From the NCBI GenBank assembly GCA_015680685.1, contig MNCI01003111.1:176030-240029 (forward strand): 64,000 nt of DNA. The letters are read 5' to 3'. The notes beneath the pieces are model-generated. The model searched no databases. It was not told the origin of the DNA and worked only from the letters and a program-made list of their open reading frames with translations. A program made the position numbers and the translations under genes. This DNA comes from Gnetum montanum. Its lineage: Eukaryota > Streptophyta > Gnetopsida > Gnetales > Gnetaceae. Positions 36,690-48,699 of this stretch are shown here, piece after piece. How positions within the stretch are numbered: position 1 is the first letter of the stretch; each line of letters begins with the position of its first letter.

Positions 36690-37720
36690 TCTCCTCCTCT
36701 TTGTTATCCCATCTTAACTGAGAGAGATGGTCAATGACCACATTCTTAGTACTTTTCTAATCTATCACTATGAGATCCAATTTCTACAGAATCACTAGCC
36801 ACAGTATGATACAGGGTCTCATTTTTGGCTTATTCATTAGAAAGTACATGGCACTATGATCTATGTGCACAAACACCTTATAGCTAAGCACATAGTGCCT
36901 AAGCTTTTCAAGAGCATACACCACTATCATTAGTCCTTTCTCAGTTGTGGTGTTATTCAACTATGCACCCACAATGATTTGGCTTGTGNNNNNNNNNNNN
37001 NNNNNNNNNNNNNNNNNNNNNNNNNNNNNNNNNNNNNNNNNNNNNNNNNNNNNNNNNNNNNNNNNNNNNNNNNNNNNNNNNNNNNNNNNNNNNNNNNNNN
37101 NNNNNNNNNNNNNNNNNNNNNNNNNNNNNNNNNNNNNNNNNNNNNNNNNNNNNNNNNNNNNNNNNNNNNNNNNNNNNNNNNNNNNNNNNNNNNNNNNNNN
37201 NNNNNNNNNNNNNNNNNNNNNNNNNNNNNNNNNNNNNNNNNNNNNNNNNNNNNNNNNNNNNNNNNNNNNNNNNNNNNNNNNNNNNNNNNNNNNNNNNNNN
37301 NNNNNNNNNNNNNNNNCTACCATAACCATCTAAGAAGTTATAATAACAATGTCCAGATATGGTGTCTAACACTTGATCCACAAATGGTAATGGGAAGTGA
37401 TCTTTAAATGTTACCATATTCAATAGCCTAAAGTCAATATAGACCCATCACTTACCATCTTTCTTTGGCATAATTATGAGTGGGCTGACCCAGTCACTAT
37501 CCACGATGGGATAGATGAACACTACCTTGAGGATTTGTTCTAATTCCTCTTTGATGATTTGCTTTAACTTGGGGTTCAATTGCCTCTGCGGTTGGCTTCT
37601 TGGCTTTATGGTTAGGTCATTTTAGATACGATGGTGGCATATCCTTGGATCGATTCTAGTTAGCTTAGGATATGACCAAGCAAAGGCTATTAGCCATTTG
37701 TCGACCACCTTCAATAGCTT
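36690..37720 (-). pseudogene. Reverse transcriptase / RNase H of element 1 (contains gap)
   Basis: RT and RNase H copy the element RNA into DNA. On the minus strand RT starts with a WVSPLIIMPKKDGKW block (near 37480) and FKDHFPLPFVDQVLD (37370-37415). It runs to FLDGYG where the assembly gap begins. After the gap, RNase H shows TTEKGLMIVVYALEKLRHYV (near 36880-36940) and VIDHLSQL (36720-36741). The YADD catalytic box must lie in the gap, so its state is unknown. The sequence is closest in style to Athila-type RT/RNase H. Confidence 0.85.
36989..37316. other. Assembly gap (328 N)
   Basis: A run of N falls within the RT domain of element 1. Open frames crossing it are artefacts. Confidence 0.99.
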
Positions 37721-38149
37721 ATCTTTTTGTTTGGGAGAGAGATTCACATTGATGATAACTGGCTTGCCATTATTTAAAAATGTATACTCCATGCTAGTTA
37801 GTAGAGTTTTTAACTATAGGGGTTGTTGCTTGAAATTATCAAGGATTTTCAACTTTCCCCAACATGTTTCATCATCTTCATCATTGGAGAGTTGGTGATA
37901 AACTTGCTCAAGTTCATCCATGCCTTTGACATAGGCACATGTCAAGTGCTTAGTAGGTTTTATGCATAGTGTGCTACTATTAGAGTCAACTTTTAGTCAT
38001 TTTGTGACCTCTTATTTTGTGGATTGGATATTTGTTTCATGTGCACACTAATTGCATGCTTTAAGGAATGTACTTTCAATGGACTAGAGTTTCTACATGT
38101 AATTGTAGTAATTATCGTTGTACGTAATGCATGGAACTGACTTCTTCTC

Positions 38150-38520
38150 AAGTCATCCAAATTCATTTTCCTTAGAGATTTCCAAGGAGAGGTCCCTGAT
38201 GCCCATTCATAAATCAATAGTGCTCAACCATGCATGTCCCATAATGATAGGAAAGTTGCCTTTGTAGTTTTTAACCTTGATCACTAGAAAATTGATAGGA
38301 TAGAACCATCCAAAAACTATGGTCACAATGTCCTTCACTAATTCCAATGGGATAGTGATTGACTAGTCTACCAATTCCAAATGGATATTACTCTTCTTGA
38401 AAGATGGTAGGTTCCAGGTCTTGTACATGTCATAGGAGATAAAATTAACATCAAAATCAAAATCAAGAAGAGCCTTGCATGGATCATGTCTAGTGATCTA
38501 TAAGTAAATAAGAGGACTTC
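38150..38520 (-). pseudogene. Retropepsin-like protease of element 1
   Basis: Aspartic protease cuts the Gag-Pol polyprotein. The minus strand reads CKALLDFDFDVNFIS near 38470, where Athila-type proteases have the active site as DLGAS; here it is DFDFD. About 80 residues later comes FPIIMGHAWLST (near 38230), the conserved C-terminal flap region. The spacing fits a retropepsin. Element 3 has a matching copy at 61480-61860. Confidence 0.7.
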
Positions 38521-38899
38521 CTTGGTTAGATCTCTTTATGGAAAGGTTGTTAGCCTTGATTCAATTAGTAAAATCCTGAGTTAGCATCAAAGTGCAGATC
38601 TGGGATAGCATTTGGTTTTAAGGGCACTCAAAAATATGTTTGATGTAGAGGATGAGGTTGTTGGAGATATAGGGCAAGCCGCATTAGGTTGTGGGGGTTT
38701 GGAAGGACTTTTGGGTTGGAAAAATGATCATTTCCAAGATTGATTATTTGAAACACTTAGCTAGAAGGCTAGTTGTAAATTTATAGCCCTCGTAGCATTT
38801 CATTGTTGTGGCTGTGGAGGAATTTTGCCTTACATGGATGAAACATGAGGTAATTGGGTTATGGGTAGGGGGATGTGTGTAGATAGATGTGGAGGGTGG

Positions 38900-41048
38900 T
38901 ATGGATATCGGTGATTTACTTTAGTAGATGGTGAATGAGTTCAATGGTACTTTGGAGGATAATAGTGATGCTAGAATGAGGCATGGTTGGTAGAAATTTG
39001 TGGAGAAATGAGTTGCTAAACATAACACCCATGTGGATCTGGTTTCTTGTAAGGGTATTGCTTTCTTGACGATGGCATTTCCCACAATTGTGGTTGCTGC
39101 CACTACTGGTATTGCTCATATGATTGTGGTGGAGCTTCATTGGGACAGTAAGCTTGTTGTTGTTGGTGGAGCTACCTTGGATTTCCCTAAGGATAAGGCA
39201 ACCTTCTAGGTGCCTACCTTCATGCTAATCAAGGATTCAGCATGTACACCTCCAACTCTTGCAAGTGTGTGACACCACAGGGTAACATCTCTTTGGATGT
39301 TCATATTGATAAATGTCACATCAAGCATCATCATTAGAGTTTGTCTCCATAACTTCTTCTACTGTAGTAGCTTTGCCCTTACCTCTCTGGTAGGCATGTT
39401 CAACTTCTTTCCTTCTCCTATGGTCATGATCACTATTATGCTCTTTGGATTCTTTAGCAATCTTCATAGTATTTTAGAATTTTTCATCTAAAGAGTTCCA
39501 TAATTTATCATCCTTTGTCAAAATATCAAAAAAATATTTTTGGATAGGTAAGGTTTTTTTGTTCACCACTTCGTCAAGTGGTGATTCCTCCTCATCACAG
39601 AATTGGACCTCCCTTTCCTTGATGAAAGAGTCCCTATTATATTCTTCTACACTTTTCCTTTTTTGCAACTCACATTCTTCTTTTGTTACCTACTCTATCA
39701 CGCTTTGTATTTGATGAGCTCTTAATTCAAATAGTCTCCTTTGGGCATAAACCCCAAGAGTTATTTTGGTTTTTGGTTTGAGCCCATCGATGATGTGGTA
39801 GAGTTATTCCCTCTAAGAATAACCATGGCTAGGGCATTGATGTATGAGAGATTAACATTTACCCATGGTAGCATCCAAGGGTTCATGTGTTCCCTATTTC
39901 TAGCCTTGTATTTGCCTTCTCATATTGGACACTCTGGATTACGTTTGGTATTTATCATTAAATAGCTCAAGCATTGTACTCCATTGGTGGATAGATTCCA
40001 GCTCCAAGGATTGGTACTGGATTTTTGCCTCTTTGATGAGTGTCTTGGGGAATAGCTTCAATTTTTGCTAGTCATTCTCTGTGTTTTGTAAGATGCAGAC
40101 ATCATGAAAGGCTTGTAGATGGTTTTGTGGATTCAATTTATATCCCCCCTCAAATTTTGGAATATTATTCATGTCTAAGTGCTTGATTCAACTATCTTTC
40201 ACATGCCTAGTTGGAATCTTGACTGCCTCTACAATGTTAAGCATGCTTCAAGTTGCCAATAAAGGCTCATCATCAGTATTATTTTGTTGTCACTGATTAT
40301 GCACTTTGTTACCCAATCAATTATTGTGGGCATGGTGCCTAGTATTATTGTTTTGCTGCCCACCTCCATTCAAACTATTTCTTCTATAGCATTTTTTAGA
40401 ATTAGAAGAAGAGGAAGAAGGTACAAATGAAGAGGGTGAAGAGGGAGGAGGACTGCCACCACCATGATATTTACCAACTCCCCTTTAGTTGTCATGATCA
40501 CATTTGTCAGGTTTCTTATAATCTTAAGGCTTGTTTGAGCCCTTGCCTTGACTACCATCACTTTCTAAACCTGATTTGTTAATAGTGGAATGTAGATTTA
40601 AGTTCACACCCCCATTACTAGTATTGAGGGATGGAGAATTTTCATGTTGAGAGCCTCTAGAGAAGGAACCCTCATTATTGTCTTGGTTTAGCAAGAACAA
40701 GGGATTGGTAAACTGTTTCCCCTTTGCAAACTCATGTTGCTTCTCTTGGTGTTGATCTCTTCAACATTATGTTTCAGTGGGATGGTAGTCTTGGTAGTCA
40801 TAATCATGCACAACATACTCCTCTTGAAGATTATGGATGCCTAACTTCACAAGATTTTGAAGTAGCATCATGGGCATAGATTGATCAGGAGGCATTACAA
40901 TGTTGCTTTCCATATCATGCCATTGCAGTTCATCTTGGTGTAGGATGAATGTGAAATTAGGCACATACTCATCTAGATGAGTATATACCACCTTGCACTA
41001 TTGTGGGACCAATGTTTTGACATATTCATGCTTATGAGAAGAAGACAT
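38900..41048 (-). pseudogene. Gag of element 1
   Basis: Gag forms the virus-like particle. The minus-strand ATG at 41048 opens MSSSHKHEYVKTLV; a TAG follows after 16 residues and the frame resumes. The capsid segment reads FEGGYKLNPQNHLQAFHD near 40110-40170. It aligns with element 2 (near 50470) and element 3 (63206-63457). The C-terminal part has a conserved KKTLPIQKYF stretch near 39540-39570. Several stops and frame shifts are present. Confidence 0.75.
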
Positions 41049-41181
41049 TTTGCAAAAAAATAAAATATCAGTGTGCTTTTGTAATTATATAATTTGAGAA
41101 TGATGTCGACCTTAGGGGTTCATCCAACAATATTAATAATGTTCACTAATCCTAGATTGTGCACATTTCAACAAAAAGAGT

Positions 41182-41199
41182 CCTCGACAATGGTGCTAA
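41182..41199 (-). promoter_or_regulatory. Primer-binding site of element 1 (tRNA-Asp-like)
   Basis: Next to the 5' LTR the minus strand reads TTAGCACCATTGTCGAGG. It closely follows the TGGCGCCGTTGTCGGGG pattern complementary to the 3' end of plant tRNA-Asp used by Athila and Calypso elements. The changes are mostly G-to-A. Confidence 0.75.
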
Positions 41200-42129
41200 T
41201 GATGAATGGTGAAGGTACCCCTACATTGAACCATATGAATCATGAAGCGTTCATGCACCATTTGGTCAAATTCTATGGACTCTATAGTTTTCGATACACT
41301 AGTCTTTTAGGAAATGAACCTTGTCCTAAAGGTCATTCATTGTCTTCCCAATTACACTTGTGATGTACAAAGGTATGGTTAAGTGTAATTGAGGCATATG
41401 ATTGTTATTGTTTTATGTTTTATGCTCTTTGACACGTAAATAGAGAGATGAAGTATTTTAATAACTAATTTAATTTAACTACTTTGCTAGTCTCTAACTA
41501 GTTCTAATAGAAGTATCCAGTCCTACTTTCTGTATACATCCTAAACCCACATATCCACTGCTAGGTTACCAAGCACTACACTACTGGGTGCACCAAGTGA
41601 ATACATGTTTATGCTTGAAGTGGTCATACTTATGTGTTTAATCTATTTAGCTTAAATAATTAACTAATTGCTTTAATTTTAATTTAGCTTAATTTAGCAT
41701 AATCAATTACATATTTAATGAAAACAATGAATGCATAAATAAATCATTAATCTATTCTAAGTGCTGCAAGGTTTAATGAAAATGCTCATCTTTATTGCCA
41801 TACACACTAGTGTGTTTAAGGTATAATAGTGCTGAAATAAAGATTCATATACTTTCTAACTCCTACTGTGGGCACTCAGAGAAATATTCTAAGTTTTAAA
41901 TGGAAAAACCACAAGAGCTCTACTACTACTATGAATTGAATCCCCATAAACATGGCTATGAGATTGTATTCATAGTTTTTATTATAGGGCTATCTTGATG
42001 GGGCCCTATAGATGTAGCAAATGCTATGTTGACGTGGCCCCATTGATGGGGCAACACCATGTAAACAGGGCCTCGTTGACAAGGCTACATCAATGGGGGC
42101 CCATTGATGCAACACTTTGACACTGATCA
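41200..42129 (-). repeat. 5' LTR of element 1
   Basis: It runs TGATGAATGG...CTGATCA and aligns end to end with 29209-30117. The U3 part (41985-42115) has several GATGGGGCC-type inverted motifs. The base after the LTR begins unrelated LINE sequence. Confidence 0.92.
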
Positions 42130-42390
42130 ACTTATATAGAGAAATAATTTTTGAATTAAAAGATAAGAAAACTATATGATGTTAATTTTACAAGAGTATA
42201 GGAGTAGTGCCTTTTCATCAACATTGTTTAATATTTTCATTAATAAATTAAAAAATGGATAAAAGAGGTTCTCATAAATTACATAATTAAAGTGGATCAA
42301 TGATGATTACAACTTGTAATAATTACAAATGACATAGCATTAATTGAAAATTTAGAAAAAATATTAAAAGTAATGTTACATGAACATTAT
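42130..42390 (+). pseudogene. Non-L1 LINE RT fragment
   Basis: The plus strand reads YREIIFELKDKKT, then SSTLFNIFINKLKNG (near 42215-42260), the segment after 'GCPL' in LINE RTs. It then reads TNDIALIENLEKILKVM (near 42325-42375), corresponding to the ADD box with Asp-to-Asn. It is broken by stops. It overlaps in domain content with the fragment at 20155-21785, so it is a separate copy. Confidence 0.6.
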
Positions 42391-43918
42391 AGATTTCTAC
42401 TTCCACTATAAATACAAAATTAGATTCCCACATGCACTATGAATATGGAATTGGTATATACTCTACGGATACCCCTGAATCATCTAACCTTCTAAACTAT
42501 GGATACTCTATGGAATTAGTATATATTCTATAGTTCTGTGTGACTTCATCTTCCAAAATTGATCTCAGTGGTTATTTGCAATATAATTTGGATGTAGATG
42601 CCATAGAAATAACAGTGTTCTAAAACATTTTTGGCACAAATTTTGAAGAGAACTTCTAGATTCAAAAGCTATTTACTCTAATTTCAAAACATATAATTTT
42701 TCATGTAATACAAAAAGGAATAGATTTTTTTAGGTAAGCATTTTTTTAAAGTTATATATTGATTTCTTGATTAGATATTTGGATTCATCTAAAAAAAATG
42801 CAAAAAGCCAATTTTCCCCTAATTATGAGCATAATAAGTAATCTCAAAATCAATCAATTAATGAATGTATGTAAAGTTGTCAAACATAGAGCCACTTTAA
42901 TGTATGTGGATGTTTAATCAAGGTTAAAACCTATAGGATATCTAATTGTCATGGGATTAAAACTTATTAATCATGGCCTCGTGCTAGAATGGGAAAGTTG
43001 ATATCAATAGAGCTAAGGGTTAAAATATGTACTTTAATATTTTTAATCTATCAATTATGCTATTTGGTTAATATTCAATGGATTATGATGGTGCATGATG
43101 CTTAACTATATTTTGCATATTTTTCCTTATTTATTTTAATATTATTTTGGTTCATGTCACATTTTGATTTAGTTTTGCTTTTTTAGATTATTGTTAATAG
43201 TTAGCTATGTTACCATGGTTTCTTTCTAAGCTTTGGGATGTTATAAATCTTTAATTCTTAACATCAAGTCCTTCCTTCATTAATAACTTAAAAATGATTC
43301 TAGTTTATTCAATGTCATCCAAAACTTATATAGAGAAATAGTTTTTGAATTAAAAGGTACTTCACTAAATTGACCAAAGTAAAAAATTTGAATTTCATTA
43401 AGTTCATGTAATTTGTTTTTAAATTTAATCCTAAGATCATCCCATAAGTATTGTTATTTCTAATGATGGTAGTGTGTTTGTTTCTATTAAGGATGATGAC
43501 CCTTTTCATCTCATAGAACTCTATAAATAAAAAATAATTACCTATGAAAAAAATGAAAGTCATTAATTAAAATAAAAAACATAACATAAGAAGATAATAA
43601 TGTGATATTTGAATCCAAAAGATTTGCTGTACTAATTGGCAAAGAAGTAAATAGGAATTATCAAGTAATAAAATGTCATCTTCACTTCTCTTTTATTTCT
43701 ATAATAATAGTGGTAGGAGCTCTGTCAAAATAAACCTCTCTAATCATTTTCTTTTAGTTTCATCTCTAAAACTAAAAGCTTGAGTTGATCGCAATATTTC
43801 ATCACTAGCACCACTGGCATATTTTTGTTCTTGTGTTTGGCAATTTGTTCATTACTTTTTGATGTTTTCATCCCCTACCGTGCAGCCTATATAGTGGTGG
43901 ACCCTTTTGTGTTGTTTC
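42391..43918. other. Mostly gene-free AT-rich region; possible L1 3' end
   Basis: No gene is supported. The 33-bp stretch 43324-43356 repeats 42130-42162 with one mismatch. The right end (about 43725-43950) reads like the 3' end of a plant L1 ('gttgtttcaatatatcttc' followed by an A run), but there is no ORF2 match to confirm it. Confidence 0.35.
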
Positions 43919-44009
43919 AATATATCTTCATTAAAAAAACTTGCATCCAATTCATGCTTGTTTAATATATCTTCATTTAAAAAAACTTGTATCCAATTCT
44001 TATTTGTTT
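43919..44009. repeat. Two-copy tandem repeat, 45-46 bp unit
   Basis: Two adjacent units share 'aatatatcttcatt', an A run, 'acttg.atccaattc' and 'ttgttt'. The duplicated unit contains the putative L1 tail with its A run. Confidence 0.85.
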
Positions 44010-44097
44010 AGGAGCTATGTTTCACATGGATTGGGAATTAGGGGGAGGGGGGAGTCAAACTAGAAGCATGTGAAACATGACTAAAGACATCAATCAA

Positions 44098-44115
44098 ATA
44101 TATATATATATATCC
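44098..44115. repeat. AT dinucleotide microsatellite
   Basis: About nine TA/AT units occur in a row. Confidence 0.9.
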
Positions 44116-44659
44116 TTTTCTAAACTCAAGATTTTTTAGTAAATCTATAAATATCTTAATGTTAAAACTAGAATTTAATAAAATCATATGCATCAAAATA
44201 TAATGATATAACAATTTATTGATCTAAAAATAAAAGATATGTTGATAGAAATATTCATTTTATTATTAATGAAAGTTTTATCATGAATATTTATTTCTAT
44301 TGTTTAATTCAGCTTTATATCATTTTTACTATTAGACGTTTTATTTCAATATTAACAAAATTTTTTGAATCTATAAGTACCTAAAGTTTAGGTGGAGTTC
44401 CCATTTAGTTGAGAATGCATTTAAGAACCTAAACAAGAAAAGTTTTGTTGAAGCTAACTCACAGAAAACACTAGTTAGGAGTAGAATGCATTTCTTAGGT
44501 TATGGGTTTACTTCCTTTTTTGTTTTATTTCATTACAAATTTAGATTTTCACATATTCATATTAAGAAATTTTTATATCCCATTTAAGTTTGAGGTTTGT
44601 TGAATTTTGTAAATTTTGTTGTGAGCTATATTGGTGGGTTAATGAAATTTAAACCAAAC
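44116..44659. other. Gene-free AT-rich stretch
   Basis: Nothing recognisable is seen here. Confidence 0.4.
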
Positions 44660-44964
44660 ATTTTATTACTTATGAGTTTATCAAAAGGTTGTGAATTCAG
44701 GATGAAATATCAGTACTAAGATAGATTAATGCAAAATTGATATGATTTATTTGTACCTTTCATAGCTTGTACATCATTTCTTTGCAAGAAATTTCAAATC
44801 ATCCTAGATTCATCATCAATTGCAATTAATTTTTTAAGAATTACAAACGAAATATATTTTTATTCTAAAAAAATGGAGTAAAACAAGGATACCTTTCATT
44901 TCTAACTCTCTTTGATCTCTTTATTAATGGGTGGTAGGATTGGATATGTATAGGAAATCATAAG
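44660..44964 (+). pseudogene. Non-L1 LINE RT, left part (split by element 2)
   Basis: The plus strand reads NGVKQGYLSFLTLFDLFING near 44870-44930, the LINE RT segment normally written G-V-(K/R)-Q-G-C-P-L-S-P-x-L-F. It ends at the TSD ATAAG next to element 2, and the frame resumes on the far side at 51714. Upstream coding sequence is too decayed to place. Confidence 0.65.
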
Positions 44965-45827
44965 TGATGAGTGGTGGGTACGCCTACACCCAACCATACA
45001 AATCAAAAGCATTCATGCATTATTTGGTTGAATTCCATGGATGGGACTAGTTGTGGCTTTTAACTTGTTAAGCATTGATTGCAGGACACTATAGTTCCAC
45101 TTAGACTAGTGGTAGCTTTGTCATGTATGGTTTAGTCCAAAGTAAGGCATATGATAATTGATGTTGTTAGGCCATGATTACTCCTAGTGATAAACATAAT
45201 TGAGAATTAAATTTAATACAAAGTCTAAGTAATGACAGTAATGTAAATCTACTCTGGCCTAGAGCAATGAGCATTTGGTCTTGGCTTACCGTACATGTCT
45301 TGGGCTCATGTAATCATTATTGGATTACCAAGCATTATGCTACTAGGTGAACCAAGCTATAACACTATTGGGATTATCAAATAATTACACTTAAACACTC
45401 AAAACCAGTCATACCCATTCCACTTTACCAATGAACAAGGAAGTAAAGTACTTGGAAATGTAAATGATTAAACTAAGAAAAAAATAAAATTGTGCTAAGT
45501 AAAACATTAAAACTAAGTGGATGCTGCAATGATGAAAAGCAATCTCAATCTTTATTTCTTGACATGAACTGTGCCCAAGTACACTTCACTCGAAGCAAGA
45601 TTCCATACAACTGCTCAACACCATACTACAGGCATTCACTCTATCAATAAAGCTACAAACATAAACTTCAAAATTCTAAGGATGGAATGAATGTTATTTA
45701 GATCATACACCCAAGTGCTATATTTATAGGTAGGCACACATCTTGCTATATTGGATATTTGATAACATAGCATGAGATTCGATATTGGGGCTAAGATATC
45801 TTAACGGTTGAGAAACATGATTCATCA
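44965..45827 (-). repeat. 3' LTR of element 2
   Basis: It runs TGATGAGTGG...GATTCATCA. The adjoining interior has 'gttgtggaggta' on the minus strand, a polypurine tract. The TATA complement 'ctatatttatagg' is near 45718. U3 is rich in GATAT motifs. Confidence 0.9.
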
Positions 45828-45989
45828 TACCTCCACAACTAAATGAAAACTCATCCTTGAGTGAAAAAAAGGAGGAACTAGTTTCTTGCAAAATAATGGA
45901 AAGGTATGGATTATTGACTAACTCTAAGTGCTATTGGTATGTACAAAAATGGCACAGTTACATGAAAAAAAATTGAAATGGCTTGATGT

Positions 45990-46510
45990 AGTTCATATTT
46001 CAGGTGATGGTGGCTCTTCCATCAGCTTCTTCCCTTTTTCATCAAGCTTCTGAAAAGTTTCTTCTCTTCTATCCTTGTCTTCTTTTTCCATATGTTCTTT
46101 CTATTGAGTATGGCACAAAGACTCCTTCAATTTTTCCTTTAGCATCAACTTATTTGTTCTACCAAAATTAGTAGGTTTCTCCTAAGTTCCATTCACCATT
46201 GTTGCTTAGTGTGGGCCATAATGAAGATGCTTGGAGTTGCGTCTTCACTGCTTATGGAGCAAATTCTGTAAAAGGACCAAAATTCAATTCTACGATGATC
46301 ATGGACATGATTGATCTTCTTGGATGGCCTGGAGGCAATTTGGTGATAACGTGAGGTGCTTGTGAAATTTCTACCTCTCCTTGGACTAAGTGCTTTATAG
46401 CAGGAGTTTCTTGATGAATGCTATATGATTGAGCCTCCTTCTCTACGTGTTCTTGGTCGTTTGCTCTTGTGTTGTGAAGGTCCTCCTTCTGGTATCCTCT
46501 TAAGGACCAT
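45990..46510 (-). pseudogene. ORF3 of element 2, internally deleted
   Basis: The minus strand ATG at 46510 (preceded by TTGTAG) begins MVLKR, where element 3 begins MVPRR. It runs past a VELNFGPFTEFAP segment that corresponds to QELNFGLFLDQAP in element 1. After a short further stretch it jumps to the C-terminal end (near 46000), so most of the domain and the coiled coil are missing. Confidence 0.55.
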
Positions 46511-46599
46511 CTACAATCAACCAAGATTTGAAATTATTAGGGTGTTCCTATCAATTATTAATAGTTCTTTACCTTTCTCATACTCTTGTTTAGATCAAG

Positions 46600-47135
46600 T
46601 TCTTATCTTATTACGATTGCAAATTTTGAAAAATTTTTAGAAAAGAACCCCTTATGTGTTATATCTTTCAGTTACTTATGATCTTCTATTTTTTTCCTTG
46701 CTTATTATGGTCTAAAATAATTGATATGGTCTATTAAGAGTATTATTTGAATCTTTCTAGCCTTAGTTTGATTGATTAACTTTAAGGTTCTTATTATCTC
46801 CATGTACTTACCCTTTATAATATCTCTTGGTCGTTAGGAATGTGTGGCTCAAATTTTCAAATTTTTGTTCACTTATATCATGAAATGCATCCCACCATGA
46901 CTAAGTTGAGTGCTTCGGGATCAACAAGATTGAAGAATTTTGGAAATCAAAGCTAGTGTGCAAGAGGGCTAAGGAAAAAATTTGCAAAAACTTCTCTTGA
47001 AACAAATGAGAGAAATGAAATATTCCACTAACTTCCATGCATATATATACTATTTTTATATACGTGACATCATAGATCATACATTGTAGGTGCCTATGAC
47101 ATCGTAACTACATGTCATTGTTAAGAAAAATTCAA
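46600..47135 (-). promoter_or_regulatory. ORF3 leader with donor site and TATA region (element 2)
   Basis: Minus strand TATATATA near 47041-47049 is followed by a leader that contains a strong donor, AAAGG|GTAAGTA at about 46806-46813. The acceptor is TTGTAG before the ATG at 46510. The layout matches element 1. The repeats upstream of the TATA (about 47065-47135, ACATCAT/GACATCG type) only weakly resemble this element's LTR. Confidence 0.4.
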
Positions 47136-48430
47136 AATTTTCATTGATATTTCTTTTTGGAAAAAATGAGTTAAATGAAATGTCTAAAAGATATAAAGCT
47201 TGTTTAGAGGGTCATGGGCCATGAGTGATGCATGATTTTTAACAAGTTAGCATTCAAGGTTCATGAGGAAGGAATCTCAAGCAATGAAATTTTATGGTAT
47301 GGATAAGAAATGGATAATGAATTTTTGATGTACGGATAGATAATTAAATGATATGGGAACTTTATAAGATGTTTTGGAAGCTGTAAGATGATCTGGAATT
47401 GCTTGGAAAGTATGAAATATAACAGTTATACAAGTGTATCCTCCTAAAAGTAGGATTCAACCCTTAGTGCCCCTGTATAGCCACACCTCAAAGTGTCCTT
47501 AGGCACTTAAGGAGTTGAATGTAATGCATACCTATCTAGCAAAACACACATGTTAGTATTACCAAGTGGGAAAAATTACACTATTTTACATGGAACCATA
47601 AGTTATAATTATTCATATAGTGAGATGAGATGGACTATAGAAAGGATTACTAAAATCAGGAAATGAGGTATCTTACCATAGGCATAATGAATTCTTGTGT
47701 GTTATTGATGGTTAAAGTAATCATTAGCCTCTCTATCCAAGATTCAAACCAAGTCTAGATCACTTTCTAGTGACATCACATTGCTTCACCTTTAAGATTC
47801 ACAACTAGAAGACTATCATAGTTGCAAGGACTATCATCACTTAGTGTTTTTTCCAAGAGAGGATTTTATTCATTGCACCTCATGTTATTTTTTTGACATT
47901 CTTTAGAAGTTTCCTACCTTCAAGCATGGGTAACATGTCTTTCTAGTGGGAACCCCAGAAATTTATTTTGTGCATGAGTTTTCTTTGTCTGTGTCAACCT
48001 TACTAGAGGACTACCTTTATGTAGGGGTAACATGTCTTTCCAGTGACATGGTAAGGCATCACTTATTGTACTCTTACTTGCATTTTTTGTTAGATCTACA
48101 AGGATATAATTACAATGTTAGCAATATCATAGAACATACAGTAGTGGTGTTAGAGATTTCAAAAGTTCCCTTGATGTCACACCCTTCACATTCTCACTTG
48201 GTTCTTCAATTTTCTATTCAGCATAATGATCACAAGTTTATTCTTAGTTTGATGATAGAAAGAATATAATTATGGCCATGGTAGAAACCTCTTATTATGG
48301 AATGGATGAATGGGTGGTGTGGTCTCATTATACAAATAATCAGTTCCTTATGATTTGATAACATAGAGAAATCTTTATCTTGTTGGAACTACCTATGACT
48401 TTATTCAACATGTTTTATTCAAAATTGATA
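47136..48430 (-). other. Non-coding spacer of element 2
   Basis: It matches the spacer of element 3 (59536-60780) for over a kilobase, with blocks such as 'atgcataccta', 'aggtatcttacca' and 'atgtctttctagtggga'. Open frames here are short and not conserved between the copies. Confidence 0.6.
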
Positions 48431-48690
48431 GAAATATGTACAAGTAAGAATAATAGCAAAGTATATAAAAAATTGTCAAAGAGATCAAGAATTACAAAGA
48501 TAGTAAGAATGAAAGAACATCAAAGAATTAGAAAATATTAAAGAATATAAAAAATTTAAGAAATGAAAGAGTATAAAAGAATGAGAAGATATTAAAGAAT
48601 GTGAAAAAGTATTAAGAAAAGAAAAAGGTATAACAAAAAATTATAAACCACAAAATAGTAGAAAATAAAAAAAATTAAAAAAGAACTTAT
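48431..48690. repeat. Purine-rich low-complexity tract (element 2)
   Basis: Degenerate 'aaagaat' and 'aagaatgaaag' units run over 200 bp on the plus strand, pyrimidine-rich in the element's own sense. The same tract lies at the same place in element 3 (60780-60985). Confidence 0.75.
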
Positions 48691-48699
48691 TACTTCCTA

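Larger units (their letters stand above)
29209..42129 (-). mobile_element. Element 1: Athila-like Ty3/gypsy LTR retrotransposon
   Basis: A 12.9-kb element on the minus strand with two LTRs (41200-42129 as 5', 29209-30117 as 3'). It has a tRNA-Asp-like primer-binding site, gag, protease, RT/RNase H, integrase, a long non-coding spacer and a third ORF before the 3' LTR. Size, PBS and an extra ORF after integrase fit the Athila/Tat group. The two LTRs differ at about 9 of the first 61 bases, so the insertion is old. Frames are full of stops. I found no convincing TSD, and the two flanks do not belong together. Confidence 0.9.

Noticed and set aside
36947-37423. Open frames spanning the N run
   Set aside because: They are artefacts of translating N as unknown residues; only the flanking RT parts are real.
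20155-42390. One LINE split by a 20-kb insertion, joining 21785 to 42130
   Set aside because: Both fragments cover the same RT stretch before the GCPLSP motif, so they overlap in content and must be different copies. There is also no TSD linking the sites.
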